A stretch of DNA of 64,000 nt, from NCBI RefSeq assembly GCF_001905725.1, contig NZ_LIWB01000008.1, positions 136,491-200,490 on the forward strand, read 5' to 3'. Within the stretch, counting starts at the first letter, position 1; each line of letters opens with the position of its first letter. The stretch is from Streptomyces sp. CB02400. Its GTDB lineage: Bacteria; Actinomycetota; Actinomycetes; Streptomycetales; Streptomycetaceae. The notes under the pieces are model-generated. The model ran no database searches, was not told the DNA's origin, and saw only the letters and a program-made list of their open reading frames with translations. The translations under genes were made by a program, and so were the position numbers. This document shows positions 50,543-59,149 of this stretch, piece after piece.

Positions 50543-52624
50543 CTACGTCAGCTGGTCCGGTAGGGGGGCGTTGTGGGTGACGATCAGGCCTGATACCGCT
50601 CGGGTCAGGGTGACGTAGAGGCGGCGGAGGCCGGTGCGTTCGTCCGGTTCGGCGGCGACCACCGCGCGGGGTTCGTCCAGGAGTACGTAGTCGTACTCCA
50701 GGCCCTTCGCCAGGGAGGCCGGGACCAGGGTCAGGCGGGTCTCGTGGGTTGTTTCCTCGCCGGGGGCGATGTAGGCGATGCCCGCCGCCGTCAGCGCCTT
50801 CGCCAGGTCCGGGATGTGGGGGTCCGCCGCGATCAGGCCCACCGAGCCCTCGTTGCGCAGGAGTTCGCGGCACGCGGAGACCACGTCGTCCGTTCCTTCG
50901 GACCGGCGGACCTCGAAGAAGCCCGGGTTCTCGCGGATCGACGCCACCGGGGTCAGACCCGGCGCGATGTGCGGGAGGAGCCGGGAGGCGTAGGTGATGA
51001 CGTCCGTCGGGACACGGAAACCGGCCGTCAACTCCTCGATCGCCGCGTCCTGTTTGCCCAGGTGGAGCAGGGCCTCGTCCCAACTGCGCGTCGCCCACGG
51101 CGTGGTGCCCTGGGCCAGGTCGCCGAGGACGGTCGCCGAACCGGTCGTGCAGCGGCGGCCCACCGCGCGGTACTGCATGGGGGACAGGTCCTGCGCCTCG
51201 TCGAGCACCACGTGTCCGAGGGAGTGCGTGCGCTGGACGAGGTCTGTCGCCTCGTCGATCAGCACCGCGTCCGCCGCCGACCACTTCGCCGACTTCGCCG
51301 AACGGGCGGGCTTCGCCCACAGGATCGTCTTCCGCTCCTGCTCGTCGAGCAGGCCCTCCGCGTGCTCCGCCAGGAACTCCGGGTCGCTCAGCAGCCGCAG
51401 CACCAGCTTCGCCGGGTCCACGGCAGGCCAGACCGTCTTCACCGCCGCCTTCACCGCGCTGTTGCGGGCCACCGCGTCCTGGACGCGGTCGTCCGGTGCC
51501 TCGCCCGCCCGCTCCATCTGCACCAGCACGGCGTGCGCGATGCGCTGCGGGAGGGCGTCGCGGGCAGCCCCGTAGCGGATGTCGCGGTCGAGCAACTGCC
51601 GGACGATCTCCTCCAGTTCGTACGCCGGGACCCGCCAGCGGCGTGAACCGCGTACGACGACGACCGGCTCGGTGGGCATCGTGACGTGTGCGTAGAGGGC
51701 CCTGCGCAGGACCTCCGCCATCCGGGCGTCGCCCTTGACCACCGCCGCCGGCGCGTCGTCCGTCCCGCGCACCTCCACGTGCGCCACCAGGTCGTCCACC
51801 GTGGCCTGCGCGACCGTCAGCTCGCCCAGCGCGGGCAGCACCTGCTCGATGTAGTGCAGGAAGGAACGGTTCGGCCCGACGACCAGCGTGCCGGTGCGGG
51901 CCAGCCGCTCGCGGTGGGCGTAGAGGAGGTAGGCGACCCGGTGCAGGCCGACGGCCGTCTTCCCGGTACCGGGACCTCCCTGCACGCACACGCTGCCCGA
52001 CAGCCCGGACCGTACGATCTCGTCCTGCTCGGGCTGGATCGTCGCGACGATGTCCCGCATCGGGCCGACGCGCGGACGCTCGATCTCCTGCTGGAGCAGC
52101 TTGCTGGTGGTCGCCGCCTCTGCCGGGTCGGAGAGGTGCTCGTCCTCGTACGCGGTGAGGTCGCCGCCGGTGTAGCCGAAGCGGCGGCGCAGCGCGATGT
52201 CCAGCGGGTCCTTCTTGGACGCCCGGTAGAACGGCTGGGACACCGGCGCACGCCAGTCGATCACCATCGGGTCGCCGTCCGCGTCGTGCACATGCCGGCG
52301 CCCGATGTAGAAGCTTTCGCCCTCCGCGCCTTCGGCCTGCTCGGCGCCGGGGGAGTGCAGATAGTCGAGGCGGCCGAAGAACAGCGGGGTGTCGCTGAGG
52401 TCGGCCAGCGCCTTGACGCGCTCCTCGATCTGGTGCGCCAGCGCGGCCGCGTTGACCCAGTTCGCCGTGACGTCGCTGATGTCGAGGGCCTCGACGTCCT
52501 CGCGCATGGCGCGCAGTGCGGAACGGGACGCGGCGAGGTGGGAGCGTTCGCGGGCGAGCGGGTCGTCCGCAGGGGTGGTCGTGGGACCGTCTACGGGCTC
52601 GTCTACCGGTGTGGACGCGGACAA
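50543..52624 (-). CDS. HelD/HelR-type UvrD-like ATPase acting on RNA polymerase
   Basis: 693 residues from a TTG with GGAGG eight bases before it. An N-terminal coiled coil (SHLAASRSALRAMREDVEAL...) leads to a superfamily 1 core: Walker A VQGGPGTGKTAVGLH, Walker B VVLDEAQDLSPMQYRAV, ELTAGFRVPTDVI, and a C-terminal TRAVSGL motif VI. This arrangement is that of HelD, which releases stalled RNA polymerase, and HelR, which protects it from rifamycins in Streptomyces. The RAE promoter motif of helR is not seen upstream, so HelD-like recycling is the safer call. Confidence 0.85.
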   Translation of the reverse strand: MSASTPVDEPVDGPTTTPADDPLARERSHLAASRSALRAMREDVEALDISDVTANWVNAAALAHQIEERVKALADLSDTPLFFGRLDYLHSPGAEQAEGAEGESFYIGRRHVHDADGDPMVIDWRAPVSQPFYRASKKDPLDIALRRRFGYTGGDLTAYEDEHLSDPAEAATTSKLLQQEIERPRVGPMRDIVATIQPEQDEIVRSGLSGSVCVQGGPGTGKTAVGLHRVAYLLYAHRERLARTGTLVVGPNRSFLHYIEQVLPALGELTVAQATVDDLVAHVEVRGTDDAPAAVVKGDARMAEVLRRALYAHVTMPTEPVVVVRGSRRWRVPAYELEEIVRQLLDRDIRYGAARDALPQRIAHAVLVQMERAGEAPDDRVQDAVARNSAVKAAVKTVWPAVDPAKLVLRLLSDPEFLAEHAEGLLDEQERKTILWAKPARSAKSAKWSAADAVLIDEATDLVQRTHSLGHVVLDEAQDLSPMQYRAVGRRCTTGSATVLGDLAQGTTPWATRSWDEALLHLGKQDAAIEELTAGFRVPTDVITYASRLLPHIAPGLTPVASIRENPGFFEVRRSEGTDDVVSACRELLRNEGSVGLIAADPHIPDLAKALTAAGIAYIAPGEETTHETRLTLVPASLAKGLEYDYVLLDEPRAVVAAEPDERTGLRRLYVTLTRAVSGLIVTHNAPLPDQLT

Positions 52625-52767
52625 GGGTGTGCCTCCGGGAGAACTGCTGCTGAGGTTGCTGCGAGATACCGGCCGGTTTCCGTCCGGACGGCGGCGCTCC
52701 GTGAGGGGAGGCGGGCAAGAGCGGAGATTCTAGGGCGCCGGGCCGGTGCGCTCCAAACCATTTATCC

Positions 52768-52793
52768 CCCGCCCCTCGCCCCCTAGGGGCGGG
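52768..52793. promoter_or_regulatory. Hairpin in the divergent HelD/small-protein region
   Basis: A 9-bp stem CCCGCCCCT/AGGGGCGGG (52768-52776 with 52785-52793) and an 8-nt loop, 144 bp upstream of the helicase start and 109 bp before the small gene. It may be a leader structure. Confidence 0.4.
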
Positions 52794-52901
52794 AGCTCCT
52801 GCCTGAGAGGTACGGGTCGCCCCGGAGACGTACACGGAGGGCCCGCGGACCGGTCCCTTCGACCGATGCCCGTACCGCGGCCGGAGAGCAACCATGGAGA
52901 C

Positions 52902-53087
52902 ATGAGCGCAGCGACCATCAACCCCACCACCCCGCCGGTGCGGCCGACCGGCGCGACCCCGATCCAGGGCGGTCACCCGCACCGCCTCGGCGATGCCCTG
53001 CGCGCCGTGAAGGTGTTCTTCGGCGCCGCCTTCGACGTGGTCCTCCTCGGCGAGTACGCCGAGGAGGCGGGCGTCCGCCGCAAGTAG
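52902..53087 (+). CDS. Small hypothetical protein
   Basis: 61 residues from the ATG at 52902 with GGAGA seven bases before it. A Pro/Thr/Gly-rich head leads to one amphipathic-to-hydrophobic helix (HRLGDALRAVKVFFGAAFDVVLLGEYAEEAGV) and a basic end RRK. No family is recognised. The helix is weakly hydrophobic, so it may touch the membrane or a partner protein. It is divergent from the HelD-like gene. Confidence 0.6.
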   Translation: MSAATINPTTPPVRPTGATPIQGGHPHRLGDALRAVKVFFGAAFDVVLLGEYAEEAGVRRK

Positions 53088-53097
53088 GCGGCGCCCC

Positions 53098-53874
53098 TCA
53101 CTCGTCCGTGCCGTCCGGGGTCGTTCCGGGCTTCGTGTGAAGGACCTCGCGGGCCTGCTCGGCGGCGCGGGTGATCGCCTCCGAGATGAAGTCGAGGTAG
53201 CGGGCGATGTTCTCCAGGCGCGTGGCGGCCGGTGTGCCGCGCCCCATGATGCCGACGCCCTGCCGTGAGGTCTCGGCGACCTGGGCGGTGGACCGGGCGC
53301 TGGCCATCATCGACTGGTGCCAGATGTCGTCGTCGACGCCGTAGCGCTCACGGCGGCCTTCTTCGCGTTCCCGGCGGATGAGCCCCTGGCTCTCCAGGAA
53401 CGTGACCGCCTTGGAGACGGACGCCGGGGAGACCTCGAGGCGCTGCGCGAGTTCGGCGGCGGTGAGGCTGCCGGTGTCGGTGAGGGTCAGGCAGGCCATG
53501 ACCTTGGCCATCATCTTGGGCGTGCCCGACGCTATGAAGACGGTGGTGAGCGTCTCCTCGTACTCGCGCACGGCCTCCGCGTCGCGTCCGTGCTCCTCCG
53601 GGAGCGCCTTCGCCCCCTTGGGCGCCGCGGCCTGTCTGCGCCGGTGGGCGCGGCGTTCGGTGGCGCGGTGGGCCAGGTCCGCGCGGTAGGCGGTGGGTCC
53701 GCCGTTGCGCATCACCTCACGCGTGATCGTCGAGGTGGGGCGGTCGAGACGTCTGGCGATCTCCGCGTAGGCGAGCCCGTCGGCCAGCCCCAGTGCGATC
53801 TGCTGACGTTCCTGCTGGGTGAGCCTGCCTCCTGGCAACGCGATCCCCTCCGTGGTCCGTGATGGCTCCAGCAT
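53098..53874 (-). CDS. Transcriptional regulator with IS30-type HTH and MarR/GbsR-like winged helix
   Basis: 258 residues from the ATG at 53874, with GAGAGTG before it. The N-terminal LTQQERQQIALGLADGLAYAEIARRLDRPTSTITREVMRNGG is the HTH_38 helix-turn-helix found in IS30 transposases. A basic linker follows, then a MarR-like winged helix (TAAELAQRLEVSPASVSKAVTFLESQGLIRREREEGRRERYGV) and C-terminal helices. With no transposase catalytic domain it is a regulator, not a mobile element. The divergent promoter carries seven GTTGC/GCAAC half-sites, and the divergent DUF4097-ABC operon is the expected target. Confidence 0.85.
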   Translation of the reverse strand: MLEPSRTTEGIALPGGRLTQQERQQIALGLADGLAYAEIARRLDRPTSTITREVMRNGGPTAYRADLAHRATERRAHRRRQAAAPKGAKALPEEHGRDAEAVREYEETLTTVFIASGTPKMMAKVMACLTLTDTGSLTAAELAQRLEVSPASVSKAVTFLESQGLIRREREEGRRERYGVDDDIWHQSMMASARSTAQVAETSRQGVGIMGRGTPAATRLENIARYLDFISEAITRAAEQAREVLHTKPGTTPDGTDE

Positions 53875-53895
53875 AGCGTTCACTCTCAATTCATT

Positions 53896-54015
53896 GCAAC
53901 GAGCCGAGTTCGTTTGTTGCGTTAGATTCCAATCTGTTGCAACGATATTGCCGCGCTGAACTGCGTAAATAGATTTTCTACGCAACGAGCTTGTTGCCGT
54001 ATCCATGAACGCAAC
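53896..54015. promoter_or_regulatory. Cluster of GTTGC/GCAAC half-sites in the divergent promoter
   Basis: GCAAC at 53896, GTTGC at 53916, GTTGCAAC at 53936-53943, GCAAC at 53982, GTTGC at 53993 and GCAAC at 54011. GCAAC-N6-GTTGC (53982-53997) is a clear dyad, and GTTGCAAC is a perfect 8-bp palindrome. The region is unusually A+T-rich. Confidence 0.7.
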
Positions 54016-54059
54016 GTAGCGTTTCCGGTGTCAGAAACGACAACCCGAAGGAGCGCACG

Positions 54060-54728
54060 ATGCAGTTCGACACCCCCACCCCCGTCTCGGTCGTCCTCGA
54101 CGTCCCCGCCGGCCGCATCCGGTTCATCGCCGCCGACCGGGCCGACACCGTGGTCGAGGTCCTGCCCGCGGACGCCACGAGGAGCCGCGACACGAAGGCG
54201 GCGGAGCAGACCAGGGTCGAGTACGGCGGCGGAGTCCTGCGGATCGACGGCCCGCCGGCGAAGAACCAGATCCTCGGCCCGTCCGGATCCGTCGAGATCA
54301 CCGTCCAGCTGCCCGCCGGCTCCCACGTCGAGGCGAAGGCCGCCGGCGCGGAGCTGCGGGGCGTCGGACGGCTCGGCGACGTCGTCTTCGAGGGCGCGCA
54401 GGGCCCGGTCAAGCTCGACGAGACCGCGAGCGCCCGCCTCGCCGTCCTCGCCGGCGACATCTCGGTCGGCCGCCTGGGCGGCCCCGCCGAGATCAGCACC
54501 CAGAAGGGCGACATCCGCGTCACCGAGGCCGTGCGAGGCACGGTCACGCTGCGCACCGAGCACGGCGACATCACCGTCGGCGCCGCCCGCGGAGTCTCCG
54601 CCTCGCTCGACGCCGGCACCGGCTACGGCCGGGTCCACAACACGCTCAAGAACGCCGACGGCGCCGCCGCCGGCCTGACCGTCCACGCGACCACCGCCTA
54701 CGGCGACATCACCGCCCGCAGCCTGTAG
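54060..54728 (+). CDS. DUF4097-family beta-strand repeat protein
   Basis: 222 residues with no signal peptide. It is a right-handed, adhesin-like stack of short strands: PVSVVLDVPAGRIRFIAADRADTVVEVLP, SVEITVQLPAGSHVEAKAAGAELRGVG, GDISVGRLGGPAEISTQKGDIRVTEAVRGTVTLRTEHGDITVGAARG. DUF4097 proteins occur beside ABC exporters and anti-sigma systems; their job is unknown. It is the first gene of the operon with the ABC pair and is divergent from the HTH_38-MarR regulator. Confidence 0.88.
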   Translation: MQFDTPTPVSVVLDVPAGRIRFIAADRADTVVEVLPADATRSRDTKAAEQTRVEYGGGVLRIDGPPAKNQILGPSGSVEITVQLPAGSHVEAKAAGAELRGVGRLGDVVFEGAQGPVKLDETASARLAVLAGDISVGRLGGPAEISTQKGDIRVTEAVRGTVTLRTEHGDITVGAARGVSASLDAGTGYGRVHNTLKNADGAAAGLTVHATTAYGDITARSL

Positions 54729-54765
54729 ACCAGCGGCCCGTAAAGGCCCGTAAAGGAGAAACCCC

Positions 54766-55722
54766 ATGACCGGCTTGGCCATCGCGGCGAACGGGCTGCG
54801 CAAGTCCTACGGCGACAAGACCGTCCTCGACGGCGTCGACCTGACCGTCCCGGAAGGCACGATCTTCTCCCTGCTCGGCCCGAACGGCGCCGGGAAGACC
54901 ACCGTCGTCAAGATCCTCTCCACCCTCATCACCGCGGACGCGGGCGACCTGCGCGTCGGCGGCCACGACCTCACCACCGACCCCCGGGCCGTGCGCGCCG
55001 CGATCGGCGTCACCGGTCAGTTCTCCGCCGTGGACGGCCTGATCACCGGCGAGGAGAACATGCTCCTCATGGCGGACCTGCACCATCTCCCCAAGCGCGA
55101 GGGGAGGCGGGTGGCCGCCGAGCTGCTGGAGCGGTTCGACCTGGTGGAGGCCGCGAAGAAGCCCGCCTCCACCTACTCCGGCGGCATGAAGCGCCGCCTC
55201 GACATCGCCATGACCCTGGTCGGCGACCCGCGGATCATCTTCCTCGACGAACCGACCACCGGCCTCGACCCCCGCTCCCGCCACAACATGTGGCAGATCA
55301 TCCGCGGGCTGGTCGCCGACGGGGTGACGGTCTTCCTCACCACCCAGTACCTGGAGGAGGCCGACGAACTCGCCCACCGCATCGCCGTACTGCACGACGG
55401 CACGATCGCCGCCGAGGGCACCGCCGACGAACTCAAGCGGATCGTCCCCGGCGGACACGTCCGGCTCCGCTTCACCGACCCGGCCGGCTACCGGTCCGCC
55501 GCCTCCGCCCTGCGTGAAGCGACCAGGGACGACGAATCCCTCACCCTCCAGATCCCCAGCGACGGCAGCCAGCGCGAACTGCGCGCCGTACTCGACCTGC
55601 TCGACTCCGCCGGCGTCGAGGCGGACGAACTGACCGTGCACACCCCCGACCTCGACGACGTCTTCTTCGCCCTGACCGGCGGCGCCGCCGTCCCCGCCCA
55701 GCCCAAGGAGGCCGTCCGATGA
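54766..55722 (+). CDS. ABC transporter ATPase, DrrA-like
   Basis: 318 residues. Walker A is LLGPNGAGKTTVVKIL, the signature is YSGGMKRRLDIAMTL, Walker B is IIFLDEPTTGLDPRSR, and the switch His lies in VFLTTQY. A C-terminal extension of about 90 residues (GGHVRLRFTDPAGYRSAASAL ... VHTPDLDDVFFALTG) is typical of DrrA-type ATPases that export drugs such as daunorubicin. It is coupled to the permease gene by ATGA. Confidence 0.92.
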   Translation: MTGLAIAANGLRKSYGDKTVLDGVDLTVPEGTIFSLLGPNGAGKTTVVKILSTLITADAGDLRVGGHDLTTDPRAVRAAIGVTGQFSAVDGLITGEENMLLMADLHHLPKREGRRVAAELLERFDLVEAAKKPASTYSGGMKRRLDIAMTLVGDPRIIFLDEPTTGLDPRSRHNMWQIIRGLVADGVTVFLTTQYLEEADELAHRIAVLHDGTIAAEGTADELKRIVPGGHVRLRFTDPAGYRSAASALREATRDDESLTLQIPSDGSQRELRAVLDLLDSAGVEADELTVHTPDLDDVFFALTGGAAVPAQPKEAVR

Positions 55723-56510
55723 GCAACCTCGCCCTCGCCGTGCGCGACTCGTCCACGATGCTGCGCCGCAACCTCCTGCACGCCCGGCGCTACCCGTCCA
55801 TGACGCTGAACCTGCTGCTCACGCCGATCATGCTGCTGCTGCTCTTCGTCTACATCTTCGGCGACGCGATGAGCGCCGGCCTCGGGGACGGAGGGGCGGA
55901 CCGGTCCGCGTACATCGCCTACATCGTGCCGGGCCTGCTGCTGATGACCATCGGCTCCACCACGATCGGCACCGCGGTCTCCGTCTCCAACGACATGACC
56001 GAGGGCATCATCGCCCGCTTCCGCACCATGGCCATCCACCGGGGCTCCGTGCTCATCGGGCACGTCATCGGCAGCGTGCTGCAGTCGGTCGCGAGCGTGG
56101 TCCTCGTCGGCGCCGTCGGCGTGGCCATCGGCTTCCGCTCCACGGACGCCACCGCCCTGGAGTGGCTGGCGGCGTTCGGGCTGCTCGTCCTGTTCGCCCT
56201 GGCGCTCACCTGGATCGCCGTCGGCATGGGCCTGATCAGCCCGAACGCCGAGGCCGCCAGCAACAACGCGATGCCGCTGATCCTGCTGCCGCTGCTGTCC
56301 AGCGCCTTCGTCCCGGTCGAGGGGATGCCGGGCTGGTTCCAGCCGATCGCCGAGTACCAGCCCTTCACGCCGGCCATCGAGACCCTGCGCGGGCTGCTGC
56401 TCGGCACGGAGATCGGCCACAACGGATGGCTGGCCGTGGCCTGGTGCCTGGGACTGGCGGTGCTCGGCTACTTCTGGTCGGCCGCCAGGTTCGACCAGGA
56501 CCCGAAGTAG
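55719..56510 (+). CDS. ABC-2 type permease, DrrB-like
   Basis: 263 residues. Six membrane segments can be placed, starting with LNLLLTPIMLLLLFVYIFGDAMS and including YIVPGLLLMTIGSTTIGTAVSVSNDMTEGIIARFRTMAIHRGSVLIGHV, the conserved E-loop region of ABC-2 exporters. It pairs with the DrrA-like ATPase. The exported compound is unknown. Confidence 0.92.
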   Translation: MSNLALAVRDSSTMLRRNLLHARRYPSMTLNLLLTPIMLLLLFVYIFGDAMSAGLGDGGADRSAYIAYIVPGLLLMTIGSTTIGTAVSVSNDMTEGIIARFRTMAIHRGSVLIGHVIGSVLQSVASVVLVGAVGVAIGFRSTDATALEWLAAFGLLVLFALALTWIAVGMGLISPNAEAASNNAMPLILLPLLSSAFVPVEGMPGWFQPIAEYQPFTPAIETLRGLLLGTEIGHNGWLAVAWCLGLAVLGYFWSAARFDQDPK

Positions 56511-56549
56511 CCCCATGAGGGGACGAACCGTGTCCCGCGCCTCGGCTCC

Positions 56550-56592
56550 AGGGGCGGCGTACTCCGACACCGCGTCGGTGCACGCCGCCCCT
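56550..56592 (+). terminator. Hairpin after the ABC operon
   Basis: An 11-bp stem AGGGGCGGCGT/ACGCCGCCCCT (56550-56560 with 56582-56592) with an inner CCGAC/GTCGG pair. Confidence 0.75.
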
Positions 56593-56672
56593 CGGCGTTT
56601 GAGTACGCGGACGCGTCCCGCTGAGTACCCGCGCCGGTGTGCCGGTCACCGCCCGGCCGCTTCACTGGCCGT

Positions 56673-57056
56673 ATGAGCCACCACCACGCCGCCGCCCCCG
56701 TTCCGTCCGCCTGGCAGTACCGGGCCGAGCGGGACCCCCGCGCCTGGGTGGCGCCCACCGTCGCGACCGTGCTCGGGGCACTGCTGGCCCCCGTGGCGTT
56801 CCTGTTCGGCGGGCTGTCCGTCATGGCGACCGACAGCTGCGGACCCGACGACTGCTCGCAGGCGCTGACGACCGCCCTGAACGTGATCTTCGGAACCCTG
56901 TTCTTCGGCGGCGTCCTCGCGGGCGGCGCCTGGCTGGCCTCCTGGCTGCTGCCCTGGACCCGCCGCTGGTCGGTGCCGCGGGTCTGGCTGGCGGGCCTGT
57001 CGCTGCTGCCCTGGCTGTTCGTCCTGGTGCTGGTGTTCAACCTGCCCGAGGGGTGA
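56673..57056 (+). CDS. Small membrane protein, unknown function
   Basis: 127 residues from the ATG at 56673. After a His/Ala-rich head and a charged stretch come three hydrophobic segments: WVAPTVATVLGALLAPVAFLFGGLSVMA, ALNVIFGTLFFGGVLAGGAWLASWLLP and VWLAGLSLLPWLFVLVLVFNL. Two cysteines (SCGPDDCS) lie in the first loop, probably outside. It converges with the XPB gene, with 4 bp between the stops. Confidence 0.75.
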   Translation: MSHHHAAAPVPSAWQYRAERDPRAWVAPTVATVLGALLAPVAFLFGGLSVMATDSCGPDDCSQALTTALNVIFGTLFFGGVLAGGAWLASWLLPWTRRWSVPRVWLAGLSLLPWLFVLVLVFNLPEG

Positions 57057-57060
57057 CCGG

Positions 57061-58704
57061 TCAGCCGTCGGTGAGGAGCTCGTCCGCGTCCATGATCCGG
57101 TACGCGTACCCCTGCTCCGCCAGGAACCGCTGGCGGTGCGCCGCGAAGTCCTGGTCGATGGTGTCCCGGGCGACCACGGAGTAGAAGTGGGCCTGGTGCC
57201 CGTCCGCCTTGGGCCGCAGCACCCGGCCGAGCCGCTGCGCCTCCTCCTGTCGTGACCCGAAGGTGCCCGACACCTGGATGGCGACCGTCGCCTCCGGCAG
57301 GTCGATCGAGAAGTTCGCGACCTTGGACACCACCAGGACGTTGATCTCGCCCTCCCGGAACGCGTCGAACAGCTTCTCCCGCTGCGCGTTCGACGTCTCG
57401 CCCTTGATCACCGGCGCGTCCAGATGCTCGCCCAGCTCGTCGAGCTGGTCGATGTACTGCCCGATGACGAGGATCTGCTGCCCCGCGAACCGCCGGACGA
57501 TCGCCTCCGTCACCTTCTGCTTGGTGGCCGTCGTCGAGCAGAACCGGTACTTCTCCTCCTGCTCCGCCGTCGCGTACGCCAGCCGCTCGGAGTCGGTGAG
57601 GTTGACCCGGACCTCCACGCAGTCGGCCGGGGCGATGTAGCCCTGCGCCTCGATCTCCTTCCACGGCGCGTCGAACCGCTTCGGGCCGATCAGCGAGAAC
57701 ACGTCCGACTCGCGGCCGTCCTCGCGCACCAGGGTCGCGGTCAGGCCGAGCCGCCGCCGGGCCTGGAGATCGGCGGTGAACTTGAAGACCGGCGCGGGCA
57801 GCAGGTGCACCTCGTCGTAGAGGATCAGGCCCCAGTCACGGGAGTCGAACAGCTCCAGGTGGGGGTAGATCCCCTTCCGCTTCGTCGTCAGCACCTGGTA
57901 GGTGGCGATGGTGACGGGGCGGATCTCCTTCCGCGTCCCGCTGTACTCGCCGATCTCGTCCTCCGTCAGGGAGGTCCGCCGCACCAGCTCGTGCTTCCAC
58001 TGCCGCGCCGAGACGGTGTTGGTGACCAGGATCAGCGTGGTCGACTTCGCCTGCGCCATCGAACCCGCGCCGACCAGCGTCTTGCCGGCGCCGCAGGGCA
58101 GGACGACCACACCGGAGCCGCCGTGCCAGAAGTTCTCCACGGCCTGCTTCTGGTACGGGCGCAGCGCCCACCCGTCCTCGACCAGCTCGATGGGGTGCGC
58201 CTCACCGTCCACGTACCCGGCGAGGTCCTCGGCGGGCCAGCCCAGCTTCAGCAGCGTCTGCTTGATCTGCCCGCGCTCCGAGGGGTGCACGACCACCGTG
58301 TCGGGATCGATCCGGGCACCGACGAGCGGCGCGATGCGCTTGGAGCGCAGCACCTCTTCCAGCACGGGCCGGTCGGTGCTGGTGAGGACGAGGCCGTGTG
58401 CCGGGTGCTTGTGCAGGCTGAGCCGGCCGTAGCGGTCCATGGTGTCGGCGATGTCGACGAGCAGCGCGTGCGGCACCGGGTAGCGGCTGTACTGCACCAG
58501 CGCGTCCACGACCTGCTCGGCGTCGTGCCCGGCCGCCCGCGCGTTCCACAGGCCGAGCGGGGTCACCCGGTAGGTGTGGATGTGCTCGGGCGCCCGCTCC
58601 AGCTCGGCGAACGGCGCGATGACACGACGGCAGTCGTCGGCCTGCTCGTGGTCGACTTCGAGGAGCAGGGTTTTGTCGGACTGGACGATGAGCGGACCAT
58701 TCAC
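57061..58704 (-). CDS. XPB/Ssl2-type DNA helicase
   Basis: 547 residues from the GTG at 58704 with GAAAGG upstream. The N-terminal damage-recognition-like domain is followed by Walker A LPCGAGKTLVGAG, the DEVH box (LILYDEVHLLPAP, a variant of DEAH), LGLTATLVREDGRESDV with the RED motif, and motif VI QRLGRVLRPKADG. It unwinds DNA 3' to 5' in the archaeal/eukaryal manner and is widespread in actinobacteria. Its usual neighbour, the large WYL protein, lies upstream but here is separated by two tiny genes. Confidence 0.93.
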   Translation of the reverse strand: MNGPLIVQSDKTLLLEVDHEQADDCRRVIAPFAELERAPEHIHTYRVTPLGLWNARAAGHDAEQVVDALVQYSRYPVPHALLVDIADTMDRYGRLSLHKHPAHGLVLTSTDRPVLEEVLRSKRIAPLVGARIDPDTVVVHPSERGQIKQTLLKLGWPAEDLAGYVDGEAHPIELVEDGWALRPYQKQAVENFWHGGSGVVVLPCGAGKTLVGAGSMAQAKSTTLILVTNTVSARQWKHELVRRTSLTEDEIGEYSGTRKEIRPVTIATYQVLTTKRKGIYPHLELFDSRDWGLILYDEVHLLPAPVFKFTADLQARRRLGLTATLVREDGRESDVFSLIGPKRFDAPWKEIEAQGYIAPADCVEVRVNLTDSERLAYATAEQEEKYRFCSTTATKQKVTEAIVRRFAGQQILVIGQYIDQLDELGEHLDAPVIKGETSNAQREKLFDAFREGEINVLVVSKVANFSIDLPEATVAIQVSGTFGSRQEEAQRLGRVLRPKADGHQAHFYSVVARDTIDQDFAAHRQRFLAEQGYAYRIMDADELLTDG

Positions 58705-58800
58705 GCGCGGCTGCCTTTCTGCGACGGGCTCGGCACGGGCACTTCGGCCAAACCTCCAGTCTGCCCGATCGCACGCGCTCACGGTCCCGAGCGGACCGGG

Positions 58801-58986
58801 CTACATCAGCGCGGGCAGCGTGAGGTTGTTCACCAGCGGCCCCTCGACGGACACCCCCTCGCCGAGGAGCGGCCCCCCTCCGGCGGCCGGAATCGGCAAC
58901 GGCAGCGCGGCGGCGGCCGGGGTGAGCACCGCGACGAGCGCGAGAACGGAGAGACAGACGGCCACCGCACGGAACAAGGAAGGCAC
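58801..58986 (-). CDS. Tiny secreted protein 1
   Basis: 61 residues from a GTG with AAGGG before it. A Sec signal (LFRAVAVCLSVLALVAVLTPAAAA) should be cut near residue 26-28, leaving about 35 residues: LPLPIPAAGGGPLLGEGV then SVEGPLVNNLTLPALM. The mature peptide has no cysteine and no recognised family. It is on the same strand as XPB, 96 bp upstream of that gene. Confidence 0.6.
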   Translation of the reverse strand: MPSLFRAVAVCLSVLALVAVLTPAAAALPLPIPAAGGGPLLGEGVSVEGPLVNNLTLPALM

Positions 58987-59010
58987 GGGACACCCTTCAT
59001 TCTCTTCGGA

Positions 59011-59030
59011 CTTCTTCGGACTTCTTCGGA
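59011..59030. repeat. 10-bp tandem repeat upstream of tiny gene 1
   Basis: CTTCTTCGGA is repeated twice in full (59011-59020, 59021-59030), with a third near-copy TCTCTTCGGA at 59001-59010. It lies in the leader of the tiny secreted protein gene. Confidence 0.7.
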
Positions 59031-59040
59031 CGACGGGAAC

Positions 59041-59070
59041 GGGCCGGTCCCGGGGACGAGGGACCGGCCC
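59041..59070 (-). terminator. Terminator between the two tiny genes
   Basis: A perfect 11-bp stem GGGCCGGTCCC/GGGACCGGCCC (59041-59051 with 59060-59070) and an 8-nt loop. Confidence 0.8.
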
Positions 59071-59110
59071 GCCGTGAACGAGAAACGGAACGGATCAGAA
59101 CGCGAGACGA

Positions 59111-59149
59111 GTCAGGACACGGAACGTGTCAGGACACGGGAGGTGTCAG
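59111..59149. repeat. 17-bp direct repeat
   Basis: GTCAGGACACGG at 59111 and 59128, with a third partial GTGTCAG at 59143. It overlaps the stop of tiny gene 2. Confidence 0.6.

Noticed and set aside
52625-52901. Rifamycin-associated element expected before helR
   Set aside because: I looked for the GGGGCTTGCGGCAAG-type motif in this region and did not see it, so the HelR name was not applied.
53698-53820. IS30-type helix-turn-helix suggesting an insertion sequence
   Set aside because: There is no DDE transposase domain and no terminal inverted repeats, and a MarR-type domain follows, so it is a regulator.
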